64,000 nt of DNA, from positions 19,282-83,281 of the forward strand of contig NZ_JACOPP010000013.1 of assembly GCF_014287895.1 (NCBI RefSeq). Direction: 5' to 3'. Source of the stretch: Lawsonibacter hominis. Lineage in GTDB: Bacteria; Bacillota; Clostridia; Oscillospirales; Oscillospiraceae. The translations under genes were made by a program, and so were the position numbers. Under the pieces are notes generated by a model. It ran no database searches. It had not been told where the DNA came from and saw nothing but the letters and a program-made list of their open reading frames with translations. Below are positions 16,727-24,993 of the stretch, piece by piece (position 1 is the stretch's first letter; every line of letters begins with the position of its first letter).

Positions 16727-17422
16727 TTGTACACTGTGCTCATCTGCGACGACGATAAGGACATCGTATCCGCTCTGGACATCTACCTGACCAGCGAGGG
16801 GTATCGCACGCTCAAGGCCTATGACGGGCTGGAGTGTCTGAAGCTGGTGGAGGAACACGAGGTGCACCTCATTCTCCTGGACGTGATGATGCCGGGTCTG
16901 GACGGCATCCGCACCACCGCCAAGCTGCGGGAAAAGCGGAATATCCCCATCATCCTGCTCACCGCGAAAAGTGAGGATTCCGACAAGGTGCTGGGCCTGA
17001 ATATCGGCGCGGACGACTATGTGACCAAACCCTTCAATCCCATCGAGGTCATCGCCCGGGTCAAAAGCCAGCTGCGCCGGTACACCACCCTGGGCGGCCA
17101 GCAGCATGCCGGGGGACCGGCGGTGCTCACCAACGGAGGCATCCGTCTGGACGACGCCGCCAAGGCGGTGACGGTGGACGGAGAGATGGTGAGCCTCACG
17201 CCCATTGAGTACAACATCCTGCTGCTGCTCATGCAGAATCCGGGACGGGTATACTCCACCGGACAGATCTACGAACTGGTATGGAACGACCCCGCCCTGG
17301 GCTCGGAGAACACGGTAGCCGTGCATATCCGCCACCTGCGGGAGAAGCTCGAGATCGACCCGGCAAATCCCCGCTATCTCAAGGTGGTGTGGGGCCTGGG
17401 CTATAAGATGGAGAAGCTGTGA
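16727..17422 (+). CDS. OmpR/VanR-family response regulator
   Basis: The ~231-residue protein has a receiver domain (LICDDDKD acidic pair, phospho-Asp52 in LILLDVMMPG, LTAKSE, DDYVTKPFNP with the conserved Lys) and a C-terminal winged helix (SLTPIEYNILLLLMQNPG, ENTVAVHIRHLREKL, KVVWGLGYKME). The TTG at 16727 is preferred because GAGGTGA is 5-7 nt upstream; a GTG at 16718 lies within that ribosome site. It is followed 44 nt later by its histidine kinase. Divergent orientation from the serpin pair, with repeats in the shared region, suggests the serpins are targets, though many such systems control cell-envelope functions. Confidence 0.93.
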   Translation: MYTVLICDDDKDIVSALDIYLTSEGYRTLKAYDGLECLKLVEEHEVHLILLDVMMPGLDGIRTTAKLREKRNIPIILLTAKSEDSDKVLGLNIGADDYVTKPFNPIEVIARVKSQLRRYTTLGGQQHAGGPAVLTNGGIRLDDAAKAVTVDGEMVSLTPIEYNILLLLMQNPGRVYSTGQIYELVWNDPALGSENTVAVHIRHLREKLEIDPANPRYLKVVWGLGYKMEKL

Positions 17423-17466
17423 CGCTTTTCCCCCATATCCGCCCCTTGACAAGGAGACGTGATCTC

Positions 17467-19560
17467 ATGAAAAAACAGCTGCGCACCCATCCCGCCCTCA
17501 AAGCCTTAGCCGTGATCCTGGCCCTTGTGCTGGGGGCAGGCGGCTTCTGGGCCAGCCTGTTCACCCTGAGCCAGTGGGACGATATTTGGACCGGAACGGG
17601 GTATTACGAGAGCAGCAATTGCTACTCCAACTTGTATAACCGCCTCGCCCAGGTACGGGAGCTGGCCTGGCTGATGCAGAACCGCACCTGGGACGGCTCC
17701 CTGTCCTATCTGGACCAGCAGCGGCTGGAGGCTCTGCAGGAGGCGCTCTCCCCGGAACAGACCAATTTCCGTTTCCGTCTGGTGGACAACGCCACCGGCG
17801 AGCCGGTGTACGGCAATCTGCCCGGCGGCCAGACGATGGAGGGGGCCGTCTACCGGGTCCTGTCCGATTCCCTGGAACTGCAGCGCTACAACGGCGGGCA
17901 TGAGGACGACTACCAAACCTGGGATCAGGAGATGGACTATTATCAGCTGCATATCATCCAGAGCGACGGGAGCACGCTGCTCTTCCTTCCGGAGGAGGAA
18001 TCCGTGGCCAACCAATACGGCTGGCTTTTCAACGGAAGCAGCTGGGATTACTATGAGGAACTGGACCGCCGGGTCCTCTCCCGTGTGCTGGCGGTGGAAT
18101 ACGGCGTGACCAACCCCCAGACCGTGACGGATGAGTTTACCGAGGGCGCGCAGGACTACCTGGAGTACGCCCAATACCTGCCCGGCGTGGCCCTTCTGTC
18201 CTTGGCGCTGGATGTGCTGACCGTCCTGCTGGTGGTGTTCCTCTGCCTGGGCGCCGGCCGGCGGCGGGACCGGGAGGGCGTACTTCTCAACCACTTTGAC
18301 CGCATCCCGCTGGACCTGCTGATCTTTCTGGAGTTCTGGGCCCTGGCGGCCCTGCTTGCGCTCGGGGATTCCATGGCCTGGGCCCTGAATTCCGGTGCGC
18401 TGAATTTGGAAACGGCGGTGGGGCTGGGCGTGCTCTCCCTGGGCATCAGCGGATGCCTGCTGGCCTTTCTGCTCACCCTGGCTACCCGCATCAAAACGCG
18501 CACCGTCTTCTCCAACACCCTGACCTGGCTGCTGTGCCGGGCCATCGGCCGGCTCTGCCGGGCGCTCGGCCGCTCCTGGCCGCTGACCTGGCGGGTGGTC
18601 GTGCTCTTCCTGCTCTATCTGCTGGGGAGCGTCCTGACTGCGCTGACGGTTTTCCTGATCCCCGTGTATCAGGGGCTGGCGCTCTACTTCCTTTGCCGCT
18701 GGACCATCCAGTGGCGGCGTGTGCGGGAGGGCGCGGCGCGCATCGTGGGGGGCGACCCCAGCTGCAAGATCGATACCGGCGGCAAGATGTATCCCGACCT
18801 GCGGGAGCATGCCGAACAGCTCAACGATCTGGGCGGCGCCATCCGCACCGCTGTGGACCGGCAGCTCAAAAGCGAGCGCTTTAAGGCGGAACTCATCACC
18901 AACGTCTCCCACGACCTCAAAACTCCGCTCACCTCCATCATCAACTATGTGGACCTTTTGAAAAAAGAGGAGATTCAGAATCCCAGGGCAGCCGAGTACA
19001 TCGAGGTGCTGGACCGGAAGAGCCAGCGGCTGAAAAAGCTCACCGAGGACCTGGTGGAGGCCTCCAAGGCGTCCACTGGAAACCTGGCGGTGAACCGGGA
19101 ACGGCTGGGCATGGTACAGCTGGTGCAGCAGGCCATCGGGGAATTCGAGGAAAAGTTTGCCCAGCGCGGCCTGCAGCTGATCTCCTCCTTCCCTGCCGAG
19201 GAGGCCTATATTCAGGCCGACGGGCGGCATCTGTGGCGCATCATCGACAACCTGCTCTCCAACTGCAACAAGTACGCCATGGAGGGCACCCGGGTCTATC
19301 TGGACGTGATGAAGTGGGACGGAACGGTGACCCTGTCGGTGAAAAACATTTCCCAGCAGCAGCTCAATATCCCCGCCGAGCAGCTGATGGAACGTTTTGT
19401 GCGGGGGGAGGAATCCCGCAGTACCGAGGGCTCCGGTCTGGGTCTGTCCATCGCGCGCAGCCTGACGGAGCTTCAGGGCGGCGTCTTCCGTCTGGATATC
19501 GACGGGGACCTGTTCAAGGCCGCCCTCTCCTTCCCGGAGGATTGCAGTCCGTCCGCATAA
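17467..19560 (+). CDS. Membrane sensor histidine kinase partnering the VanR-type regulator
   Basis: The 697-residue protein has an N-terminal membrane anchor (~residues 13-35), an extracytoplasmic region of about 200 residues, further membrane segments (~235-415), a short linker, then HisKA with VSHDLKTPLTS (phospho-His near 482) and an ATPase domain with NLLSNCNKYAME and GSGLGLSIARS. It would autophosphorylate on His and pass the phosphate to Asp52 of the regulator. AAGGAG is 9 nt upstream of the ATG. The long multi-TM block between sensor and kinase is larger than in plain VanS. The sensed signal is unknown; the neighbouring serpins suggest an envelope or protease-related cue. Confidence 0.92.
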   Translation: MKKQLRTHPALKALAVILALVLGAGGFWASLFTLSQWDDIWTGTGYYESSNCYSNLYNRLAQVRELAWLMQNRTWDGSLSYLDQQRLEALQEALSPEQTNFRFRLVDNATGEPVYGNLPGGQTMEGAVYRVLSDSLELQRYNGGHEDDYQTWDQEMDYYQLHIIQSDGSTLLFLPEEESVANQYGWLFNGSSWDYYEELDRRVLSRVLAVEYGVTNPQTVTDEFTEGAQDYLEYAQYLPGVALLSLALDVLTVLLVVFLCLGAGRRRDREGVLLNHFDRIPLDLLIFLEFWALAALLALGDSMAWALNSGALNLETAVGLGVLSLGISGCLLAFLLTLATRIKTRTVFSNTLTWLLCRAIGRLCRALGRSWPLTWRVVVLFLLYLLGSVLTALTVFLIPVYQGLALYFLCRWTIQWRRVREGAARIVGGDPSCKIDTGGKMYPDLREHAEQLNDLGGAIRTAVDRQLKSERFKAELITNVSHDLKTPLTSIINYVDLLKKEEIQNPRAAEYIEVLDRKSQRLKKLTEDLVEASKASTGNLAVNRERLGMVQLVQQAIGEFEEKFAQRGLQLISSFPAEEAYIQADGRHLWRIIDNLLSNCNKYAMEGTRVYLDVMKWDGTVTLSVKNISQQQLNIPAEQLMERFVRGEESRSTEGSGLGLSIARSLTELQGGVFRLDIDGDLFKAALSFPEDCSPSA

Positions 19561-19573
19561 AACGCATGACTTT

Positions 19574-19616
19574 GCTCCGGCCTGGGATACTAAGCCTATC
19601 CCAGGCCGGAGCTTTT
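19574..19616 (+). terminator. Terminator after the histidine kinase gene
   Basis: A perfect 16-bp stem (19574-19589 with 19597-19612) and 7-nt loop is followed by TTTT. Confidence 0.9.
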
Positions 19617-19680
19617 GCCGCTGCTCCGCAAAAAGCGCTCCGGCAAACGGGCAGCGACGATTACCAGTAAGGAGTAGGTT

Positions 19681-20592
19681 ATGTACGACATCATTATCGT
19701 GGGCGGCGGCCCGGCCGGCCTGACGGCGGCACTGTACGCCAAACGGGCCGGCTTTTCCACCCTGCTGTTGGAGGGCGGAGTTCTGGGCGGTCAGGCGGCC
19801 GCCACACCCGACATCGAAAACTGGCCGGGCACCCGCCATATCTCGGGCAGCGACTTCGCCGCCAATCTCTACGAGCAGTCCAGGGCGCTGGGGGCCGAGC
19901 TCCGATTGGAGGCCGCCACGGCGCTGGAGGCGGAAGGCGCGCTGCGCCGGGTGTCCACTTCCGCCGGGCGCTACGAGGCCCGCTGCGTCATCCTCGCCAA
20001 CGGCGTCAAGCGCCGGAAGCTGGGCGTGCCCGGGGAGGAGCGGCTGGCGGGCCGGGGGGTGAGCTATTGCGCCACCTGCGACGGAAACTTTTTCCGGGGC
20101 AAGGAGGTGGCCGTGGTAGGCGGCGGCAACACCGCGCTGGAGGACGCCCTCTATCTGGCCGCCCTGTGTCCCAAGGTCCATCTCATCCACCGGCGGGAAC
20201 GCTTCACGGGCGACGCGCATCTGGTGGACAGTGTGCGGGATGTGGCCAATATCCGCCGCTGCATGGATACCCGCGTGCTGGAGATCCAGGGGGAGGCGTC
20301 GGTGTCCGCCCTGCGTCTGGAGGGCCCCCGCGGGGCGCATATTCTCCCCGTCTCCGGTGTGTTTGCCGCCGTGGGCCTCATCCCCGACAACGAGGCCTTC
20401 GCCCCGCCCCTGGAGCTGGACGCATACGGCTATCTCCAGGCCGGCTGCGACTGCCGCACGCCGCTGCCCGGGGTCTTCGCCGCGGGGGATACCCGTTCCA
20501 AGCAGCTGCGCCAGCTGGTCACCGCCGCGGCCGACGGCGCCACCGCCGCCTTTCAGGCGGGGCTGTATCTCCATGAGATGCAGCCTGTGTAG
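19681..20592 (+). CDS. trxB: Thioredoxin-reductase-like FAD/NAD(P) oxidoreductase
   Basis: The 303-residue protein has the FAD Rossmann motif IIIVGGGPAGLTAA at the N-terminus, the redox-active pair C130-C133 in SYCATCDGN, the NADPH-binding loop VAVVGGGNTALEDA and the C-terminal FAD motif GVFAAGDTRSKQLRQLV. It would reduce thioredoxin or a thioredoxin-like partner. The active site CATC matches TrxB. AAGGAG lies 9 nt upstream of the ATG. Length is typical. No thioredoxin gene is adjacent, so the partner is elsewhere; a ferredoxin-dependent or other disulfide-reductase role cannot be excluded from sequence. Confidence 0.88.
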   Translation: MYDIIIVGGGPAGLTAALYAKRAGFSTLLLEGGVLGGQAAATPDIENWPGTRHISGSDFAANLYEQSRALGAELRLEAATALEAEGALRRVSTSAGRYEARCVILANGVKRRKLGVPGEERLAGRGVSYCATCDGNFFRGKEVAVVGGGNTALEDALYLAALCPKVHLIHRRERFTGDAHLVDSVRDVANIRRCMDTRVLEIQGEASVSALRLEGPRGAHILPVSGVFAAVGLIPDNEAFAPPLELDAYGYLQAGCDCRTPLPGVFAAGDTRSKQLRQLVTAAADGATAAFQAGLYLHEMQPV

Positions 20593-20674
20593 CGGCTGTC
20601 GAAAAAGCGGCTTCGCCACGTACCTGCCGCGGCGGAACACGGCCGAACCCTGTGAAGGGTTTTCGGCAAACAGA

Positions 20675-20709
20675 ACGGACGGGAGCGCCGCTTTGGCGCT
20701 CCCGTCCGT
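20675..20709. terminator. Terminator between trxB-like and DegV-family genes
   Basis: A 15-bp stem (20675-20689 with 20695-20709) closed by GCTTT lies between convergent genes. Confidence 0.75.
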
Positions 20710-20775
20710 GATTTGTTTCCGCCGCAAGCGTATGCGGCGCTTCCTTGCACCTGTTTTCCGTTTTGCGCGGGCGGG

Positions 20776-21654
20776 TCAGTCGAGAAACTGGATGCCGCCG
20801 CCCAACACGCCGTCCCCGATGTAGACGCTCAGGGTGGCGTCCAGGGCGCCCTCCCAGCAATGCTCGTAGTCCGGAAATTCCGCGCGCAGGCGGGCGGAGA
20901 ACTCCGCCATCTCCTCCGGCGCGCCTCCGTTGGCCACGCCCAGGTTATACCGCCGCTTCCGCCCGTTCAGGTGCTTGTGCATCAGCTCGATGATCTTGTC
21001 CTGCACCTGCCGCCGTCCCCGTACTTTGGCGATGCTCTGGAGCTGCCCGTCCTGGGAGAAGGTGATGATGGGCTTGATCTTGAGCATGGCACCCGCCATG
21101 GCGGTGATCTTCCCGATGCGCCCTCCCTTGTACAGATACTCCAGCGTGTCCACAGAAAAGAACGGAAACGTGTTGGCGATGATGTGGGGGGCCCGCACCT
21201 TCACCAGCGTCTCCCAGTCCAGCCCGGCCTGAATCTCCTCCCAGAGCTGGAGCACCGTGATGCCCATCCCCAGCGCGCCGCTCTTGGAGTCGAAGACCGC
21301 CACCTCCAGGTCCTCCCGCTGTTCCCCCTGTATGCGCACCATATTATAGGTACCCGACAATCCGGAGGAGAGCATGAGGGCGACGACCTTTTCGTACCCA
21401 TCGGCGCGGATCTGGTCAAAGGCATCGCTGACCACGCCGCCCTCCGGCAGCGAGGTCCTGGGCACTTCTCCCCGGTGGAGCCGGTCGTAGATATCTCCGG
21501 CGAAAATGTCCACGCCGTCGGAATAATCCCCGTCGCCGCACAGGATCTTCAGTGGCACCACATAGATGGGTTTTCCCGCACGCATCGCGGGGGGCAGGTC
21601 GGCGGTAGAGTCGGTCAGCAGTGCGATCTTGTGGGGGTTTGACAAGACAATCAT
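20776..21654 (-). CDS. DegV family (fatty-acid-binding) protein
   Basis: The 292-residue protein opens with KIALLTDSTADLP, the DegV/FakB N-terminal motif, followed by VVPLKILCGDGDYSDG, SLPEGGVVSDAF and a conserved VIALMLSSGLSGTYN-like segment. FakB proteins hold a fatty acid for phosphorylation by FakA kinase before phospholipid synthesis. No FakA is encoded here. The GRIGKITAMAGAMLKIKPII segment is family-typical. The start ATG at 21654 has only a weak GTAGG upstream. The gene is divergent from a TetR regulator and its promoter interlocks with that of tetR. The lipid-related role is a family-level inference. Confidence 0.88.
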   Translation of the reverse strand: MIVLSNPHKIALLTDSTADLPPAMRAGKPIYVVPLKILCGDGDYSDGVDIFAGDIYDRLHRGEVPRTSLPEGGVVSDAFDQIRADGYEKVVALMLSSGLSGTYNMVRIQGEQREDLEVAVFDSKSGALGMGITVLQLWEEIQAGLDWETLVKVRAPHIIANTFPFFSVDTLEYLYKGGRIGKITAMAGAMLKIKPIITFSQDGQLQSIAKVRGRRQVQDKIIELMHKHLNGRKRRYNLGVANGGAPEEMAEFSARLRAEFPDYEHCWEGALDATLSVYIGDGVLGGGIQFLD

Positions 21655-21667
21655 CCTACTCTATAAT
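21639..21667 (+). promoter_or_regulatory. Consensus sigma-A promoter for tetR
   Basis: TTGACA (21639-21644), 17-nt spacer, TATAAT (21662-21667): both hexamers match consensus exactly. The -35 lies within the first codons of the divergent degV gene. Confidence 0.8.
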
Positions 21668-21671
21668 TGAA

Positions 21672-21695
21672 GTGACGTCACATAACGCCGTTATG
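21672..21695. promoter_or_regulatory. Candidate TetR operators: two adjacent palindromes
   Basis: GTGACGTCAC (21672-21681) and CATAACGCCGTTATG (21681-21695, 7-bp arms around one base) are both perfect inverted repeats. They occupy the 33 bp between the two facing -10 boxes, at the expected start sites of both transcripts, so one bound dimer could shut both promoters. Confidence 0.55.
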
Positions 21696-21700
21696 CTGTT

Positions 21701-21729
21701 ATTATATCGGTCTTCCGCGGCTGCGTCAA
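21701..21729 (-). promoter_or_regulatory. Sigma-A promoter for degV-family gene
   Basis: On the minus strand TTGACG (21729-21724) and TATAAT (21706-21701) are separated by 17 nt. It points left, facing the tetR promoter. Confidence 0.75.
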
Positions 21730-21749
21730 GGGGAGGGGAGGAAAGAAAC

Positions 21750-22343
21750 ATGGACTATCGTCAGCGGCGGAAAGAGCAGGCCCGCCGAACGGAGCAGGCC
21801 ATCTTGCAGGCCGCCTTGGCTCTTGCCCGGGAACACAGTTTTGACAAGGTCTCCGTCCGGGACATCTGCCAGCGCTCCGGCATCACTACCGGGGCCTTTT
21901 ACCATCATTTCCGTTCCAAGGAGGACCTGCTCTCCCGGGGCTTTGCCCCGCTGGACCTCTACATGGAACAGGCGCTGGCCGGGCACGGGGCCGATGCGCC
22001 GCCGGAGCAGCTCTGGCGCATCCTGTCCAGCTATGCCGCCTTTATTGAGGCTCTGGGCTGGGAGCTGGTGGCCCGCTATTACCAGCGCCGTCTGGACAGC
22101 CCGGACGACGCCTCCTCCATGGACCCTACCCGCTACACCCTGCGCGCCATGCTGGATTGCCTGCACCAGGCCGAGGCTCAGGGCATCCTGCTGCCGGGGC
22201 AGTCGGTGGAGTGGACGGCGGATTTTTTCTTCCGCCACTTCCGGGGTGTGGTGGTGGACTGGGTGCTTCACCGGGGTTCCTATCCATTACTACCCAGGCT
22301 GGAGCAGGATTACGCTCTGTTTCAGAACATTTTTCAGGTATGA
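21750..22343 (+). CDS. TetR/AcrR family transcriptional regulator
   Basis: The 197-residue protein has an N-terminal TetR helix-turn-helix (AILQAALALAREHSFDKVSVRDICQRSGITTGAFYHHFRSKEDL at about residues 16-60) and a variable helical ligand domain. A strong GGGAGGGGAGG site ends 9 nt upstream of the ATG. It is transcribed divergently from a DegV-family gene through facing promoters with palindromes between, which suggests autoregulation and control of that gene, possibly in response to fatty acids or acyl-CoA. The ligand is not readable from sequence. It is terminated by a strong hairpin at 22349-22376. Confidence 0.9.
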   Translation: MDYRQRRKEQARRTEQAILQAALALAREHSFDKVSVRDICQRSGITTGAFYHHFRSKEDLLSRGFAPLDLYMEQALAGHGADAPPEQLWRILSSYAAFIEALGWELVARYYQRRLDSPDDASSMDPTRYTLRAMLDCLHQAEAQGILLPGQSVEWTADFFFRHFRGVVVDWVLHRGSYPLLPRLEQDYALFQNIFQV

Positions 22344-22348
22344 CGAAC

Positions 22349-22376
22349 GCCCCCCGGGCCGGTTGGCCCGGGGGGC
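22349..22376. terminator. Terminator between tetR and DUF2804 genes
   Basis: A 12-bp G/C-only stem closed by GGTT lies between convergent genes. It lacks a long T run, so strength is uncertain. Confidence 0.6.
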
Positions 22377-22384
22377 CCGCCCTT

Positions 22385-23413
22385 TCACCAGCGATTTTCC
22401 ACCCGCTCGGCAAATCCCATCAGATCCCGCACCTCCAGCACCGTGCCGTCGTCCAGCACCGCCCGCCCGGTGAAGGCCCCGAAGACCTGATGCTGGTCGG
22501 ATTGGATCACCAGGGCGCCGGTGCGGGCCGCGCGGTCCAGCACGGGGAGAAAGTCCATCGCAAAGCGCCCGTCGTCGCTGGTAACGCTCCAGGGCGCCAG
22601 ATAGTCCGGCTTTCCGCCCCGGTCCGGGATGTGGAAGGCCGCTTGGGCGAGCTTGTGGAGCCTGCCATTGTAAAACAGGGCGTTTTCACTGGCGGCGGAG
22701 GTGTCCCCAAAGCCATACCCGATATTGAATCCGAAGGGCACGCCGCCCGCCAGCCCGGAGGCAGAGCCCCAGTACCAGGTATTGTGATAGGTCCAGACCC
22801 CCCGGCCCCAGTCCAGCGTACCAAAACTGTTGGAAGGGTCGAAGCGATAGACGCGCTTCCCCAGGGCCACCGTACCGGAGGCCCGCATGCAGTTGATCTT
22901 TTGGTTGTAGTAGAAGTGCCCCGGCTTGGCAAAGGGCGTACAGATAACGATGGACTCCTCCGGCGCCTGGGTCAGCGCCACGCGGGCGTCCAGCGCCGCA
23001 CCCGCCCGGAAGGCGTCCATATGTGCGGTGAGGGTACGTGTTTCCCCATCGTTTTGGAAGAGGAGCCCATACCCCCGCCCGACGCTGACCGTATTCCCCC
23101 GCTCGGAGGTTTCCGGCAGGCCGGTGCGCCCCATGGGAAGGGCGCGCATGGGGCTTTTCGTCACCTGCCAACCCTCGCGGAAATCCAGCAGAGAGATGGA
23201 GTCCAGCCCCATATAGGAATTGTCCGCGATGGTCAGGGCCAGGGCAAAGCCCTCCCCCATCACCAGATAGTAGTCCCATTCCTTCCGCCGGGTCCTGCCG
23301 CCCCGGACCGCGCTGCGGTCGTACGCCGGCAGCAGCCGCCGGGCCCAGCCGGGCTCGGTCAGGTTCCCCTGCGCGTCCAGCAGGGGGATGGGCCGGGTGA
23401 TCTCATGCTGCAT
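22385..23413 (-). CDS. DUF2804 family protein
   Basis: The 342-residue protein matches the DUF2804 pattern: an N-terminal segment ending RRKEWDYYLVM, an internal KINCMRASG motif, and the conserved late block TLDWGRGVWTYHNTWYWGSASG followed by GFNIGYGFGDTSAASENALFYNG. Structurally this family resembles lipocalin-like beta-barrel carotenoid 1,2-hydratase/AttH proteins, which suggests binding or hydration of a hydrophobic ligand, but the function is unknown. It is monocistronic, convergent with tetR and divergent from ylbJ. No signal peptide is seen. Confidence 0.8.
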   Translation of the reverse strand: MQHEITRPIPLLDAQGNLTEPGWARRLLPAYDRSAVRGGRTRRKEWDYYLVMGEGFALALTIADNSYMGLDSISLLDFREGWQVTKSPMRALPMGRTGLPETSERGNTVSVGRGYGLLFQNDGETRTLTAHMDAFRAGAALDARVALTQAPEESIVICTPFAKPGHFYYNQKINCMRASGTVALGKRVYRFDPSNSFGTLDWGRGVWTYHNTWYWGSASGLAGGVPFGFNIGYGFGDTSAASENALFYNGRLHKLAQAAFHIPDRGGKPDYLAPWSVTSDDGRFAMDFLPVLDRAARTGALVIQSDQHQVFGAFTGRAVLDDGTVLEVRDLMGFAERVENRW

Positions 23414-23523
23414 TCCGATCCCTCCTCACGGCTTGTTTCCTCGCTTTGATTATAATCCCTCCCGGACGGACAGGCAAGTTTTCCCTCCCCTTTACATACT
23501 CATTTGTGAAGGAGGTGAGTCTC

Positions 23524-24711
23524 ATGTCCCGACTGCTTTGCCGGCAGCGGGTGCGGGAAGTGCTGCTGGGCGCGGCCCTGCTGTGTGCCACGCTGGCGCT
23601 GCTGCTCTATCCCAGCGACGCCATACAGGCCGCCAAAGACGGGCTGCTGCTGTGCTATAACGTCATCATTCCCTCCCTGTTCCCCTTTTTCGTTCTCTCC
23701 TCTCTGGTGGTGGAGCTGGGCCTGGCGGGCTATCTGGGGCGGCTGCTGGAGGGGATCATGCGCCCGGTGTTCAACGTCAGCGGCGCCTGCGCCTGCGCCT
23801 TTGCCCTGGGCTTCATCGGAGGCTATCCCGTAGGGGCCAAAACGGCCATCCGCCTCTACGAGACGGGGATGTGTACCAAGACGGAGGCCGAACGGCTGCT
23901 CGCCTTCTGCAATAACTCCGGTCCCGCCTTCATCCTCGGCGTGGTGGGCGCCGGGGTGTTCGCCAGCAGCCGGGTGGGCGTGCTGCTCTATCTGGCTCAT
24001 GCCGCCGCCTCGGTCTGCATCGGCGTGCTTTTCCGCTTCTATAAAGCGGGCCCCCGCAGCGCCGCCGGGGAGATGCGCCCCCAGCCCCGGTTCGAGGCCC
24101 GGCGCTTTACCGCGGCCTTTACCGGCTCCATCCAGAATTCCTTTCGGTCCACCCTGAACATCTGCGCCTTTGTGGTCTTCTTCACCGTAGTCATCAAGCT
24201 GCTCTTTCTCTCCGGTTTCCTTCCGGCGCTGGCCCGTGTGCTGGGGGGCGTCCTGGCTCCTCTGGGCATGACCCAGGCCTGGACCGAGCGGCTGCTCACC
24301 GGCCTTATCGAGATCTCTTCCGGCGTATGGACCCTGTCTGGGGACGGCACCATGGCCGGACGCATGTCCATGGCGGCCTTTATGCTCGGGTGGGCAGGCT
24401 TTTCCGTGCACTGTCAGGTGCTCTCCTTCCTTGGGGGCAGCGGTCTTTCGGTGAAGACCTATCTGATCGGCAAGCTGCTCCACGGCGGGCTCTCCGCCCT
24501 GTTCGTCTCCGGGCTGGTGCGCCTGTTTCCCCTCCGCGCCCCCGTCTCCGACTATCTGGCCGAACAGGTGGCCGGCATTGCCGCCCTGGAGTTCCACACC
24601 GCCCTGACCATCTCTACCGTATGCGCCTGGGTCCTCTTCCTCTTTTTCCTGTTTGTGGCCTGCGCCGCCGCGCGAAAAGGCCTTGGCAAGCGGCGCCGGC
24701 CTGTGTTATAA
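23524..24711 (+). CDS. ylbJ: Sporulation integral membrane protein YlbJ
   Basis: The 395-residue multi-pass protein has two nucleoside-recognition/Gate-type halves, with GGYPVGAKTAIRLYETGMCTK and FCNNSGPAFILGVVGAGVF typical of YlbJ. In Bacillus subtilis YlbJ is needed for sporulation and sits in the mother-cell programme; it supports an endospore-forming host for this DNA. The start ATG at 23524 is chosen because AAGGAGGTGAG lies just upstream. About eight to ten membrane segments are present, including LCYNVIIPSLFPFFVLSSLV. The next gene follows by 28 nt and may be co-transcribed. Confidence 0.9.
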   Translation: MSRLLCRQRVREVLLGAALLCATLALLLYPSDAIQAAKDGLLLCYNVIIPSLFPFFVLSSLVVELGLAGYLGRLLEGIMRPVFNVSGACACAFALGFIGGYPVGAKTAIRLYETGMCTKTEAERLLAFCNNSGPAFILGVVGAGVFASSRVGVLLYLAHAAASVCIGVLFRFYKAGPRSAAGEMRPQPRFEARRFTAAFTGSIQNSFRSTLNICAFVVFFTVVIKLLFLSGFLPALARVLGGVLAPLGMTQAWTERLLTGLIEISSGVWTLSGDGTMAGRMSMAAFMLGWAGFSVHCQVLSFLGGSGLSVKTYLIGKLLHGGLSALFVSGLVRLFPLRAPVSDYLAEQVAGIAALEFHTALTISTVCAWVLFLFFLFVACAAARKGLGKRRRPVL

Positions 24712-24739
24712 TCCTCTTGAACGAAAGGGAGGGCGCGCC

Positions 24740-24949
24740 ATGCTGTTTCAAAAGGACATCGAGCCCCGCTGCACCTATTGCAGCCGCGGCACCCGGCTGG
24801 ATGAAGAGAAGATTCTCTGCCCCAAGCGGGGATTGGTCTCCCCCGGTGAACACTGCCGCAGCTTCCGATATGACCCGCTCAAGCGGGTGCCTCCCGTTCC
24901 GGCCGCCCCAGATTTCAGCCGGCTGCGGGACGAGGATTTTTCCCTGTAA
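24740..24949 (+). CDS. Small Cys-rich protein, conserved hypothetical
   Basis: The 69-residue product has a CTYC knuckle at residues 11-14, a Cys at about 27 (ILCPKRG) and another at 38 (EHCRSF), a spacing that could bind one zinc or iron. It ends with a Pro-rich basic stretch and DFSRLRDEDFSL. AAGGGAGG lies ~9 nt upstream of the ATG. It follows ylbJ by 28 nt and precedes a strong terminator, so it is probably the second gene of that operon. No function is assigned. Confidence 0.65.
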   Translation: MLFQKDIEPRCTYCSRGTRLDEEKILCPKRGLVSPGEHCRSFRYDPLKRVPPVPAAPDFSRLRDEDFSL

Positions 24950-24950
24950 A

Positions 24951-24993
24951 AATCAACGCGGCCCCGGGCAAAAGGCCCGGGGCCGCGTTGATT
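24951..24993. terminator. Bidirectional terminator between ylbJ operon and S24 regulator
   Basis: A 19-bp stem (AATCAACGCGGCCCCGGGC and complement) with a short A-rich loop lies between convergent genes and abuts the stop codon of the minus-strand gene. Confidence 0.85.

Noticed and set aside
17506..20727. A 1073-codon open frame on the minus strand opposite the kinase and trxB-like genes
   Set aside because: It is a GC-driven shadow frame: composition is low-complexity in Gly/Gln/Ala/Arg, no domain is visible, and the + strand carries two full conserved genes with ribosome sites.
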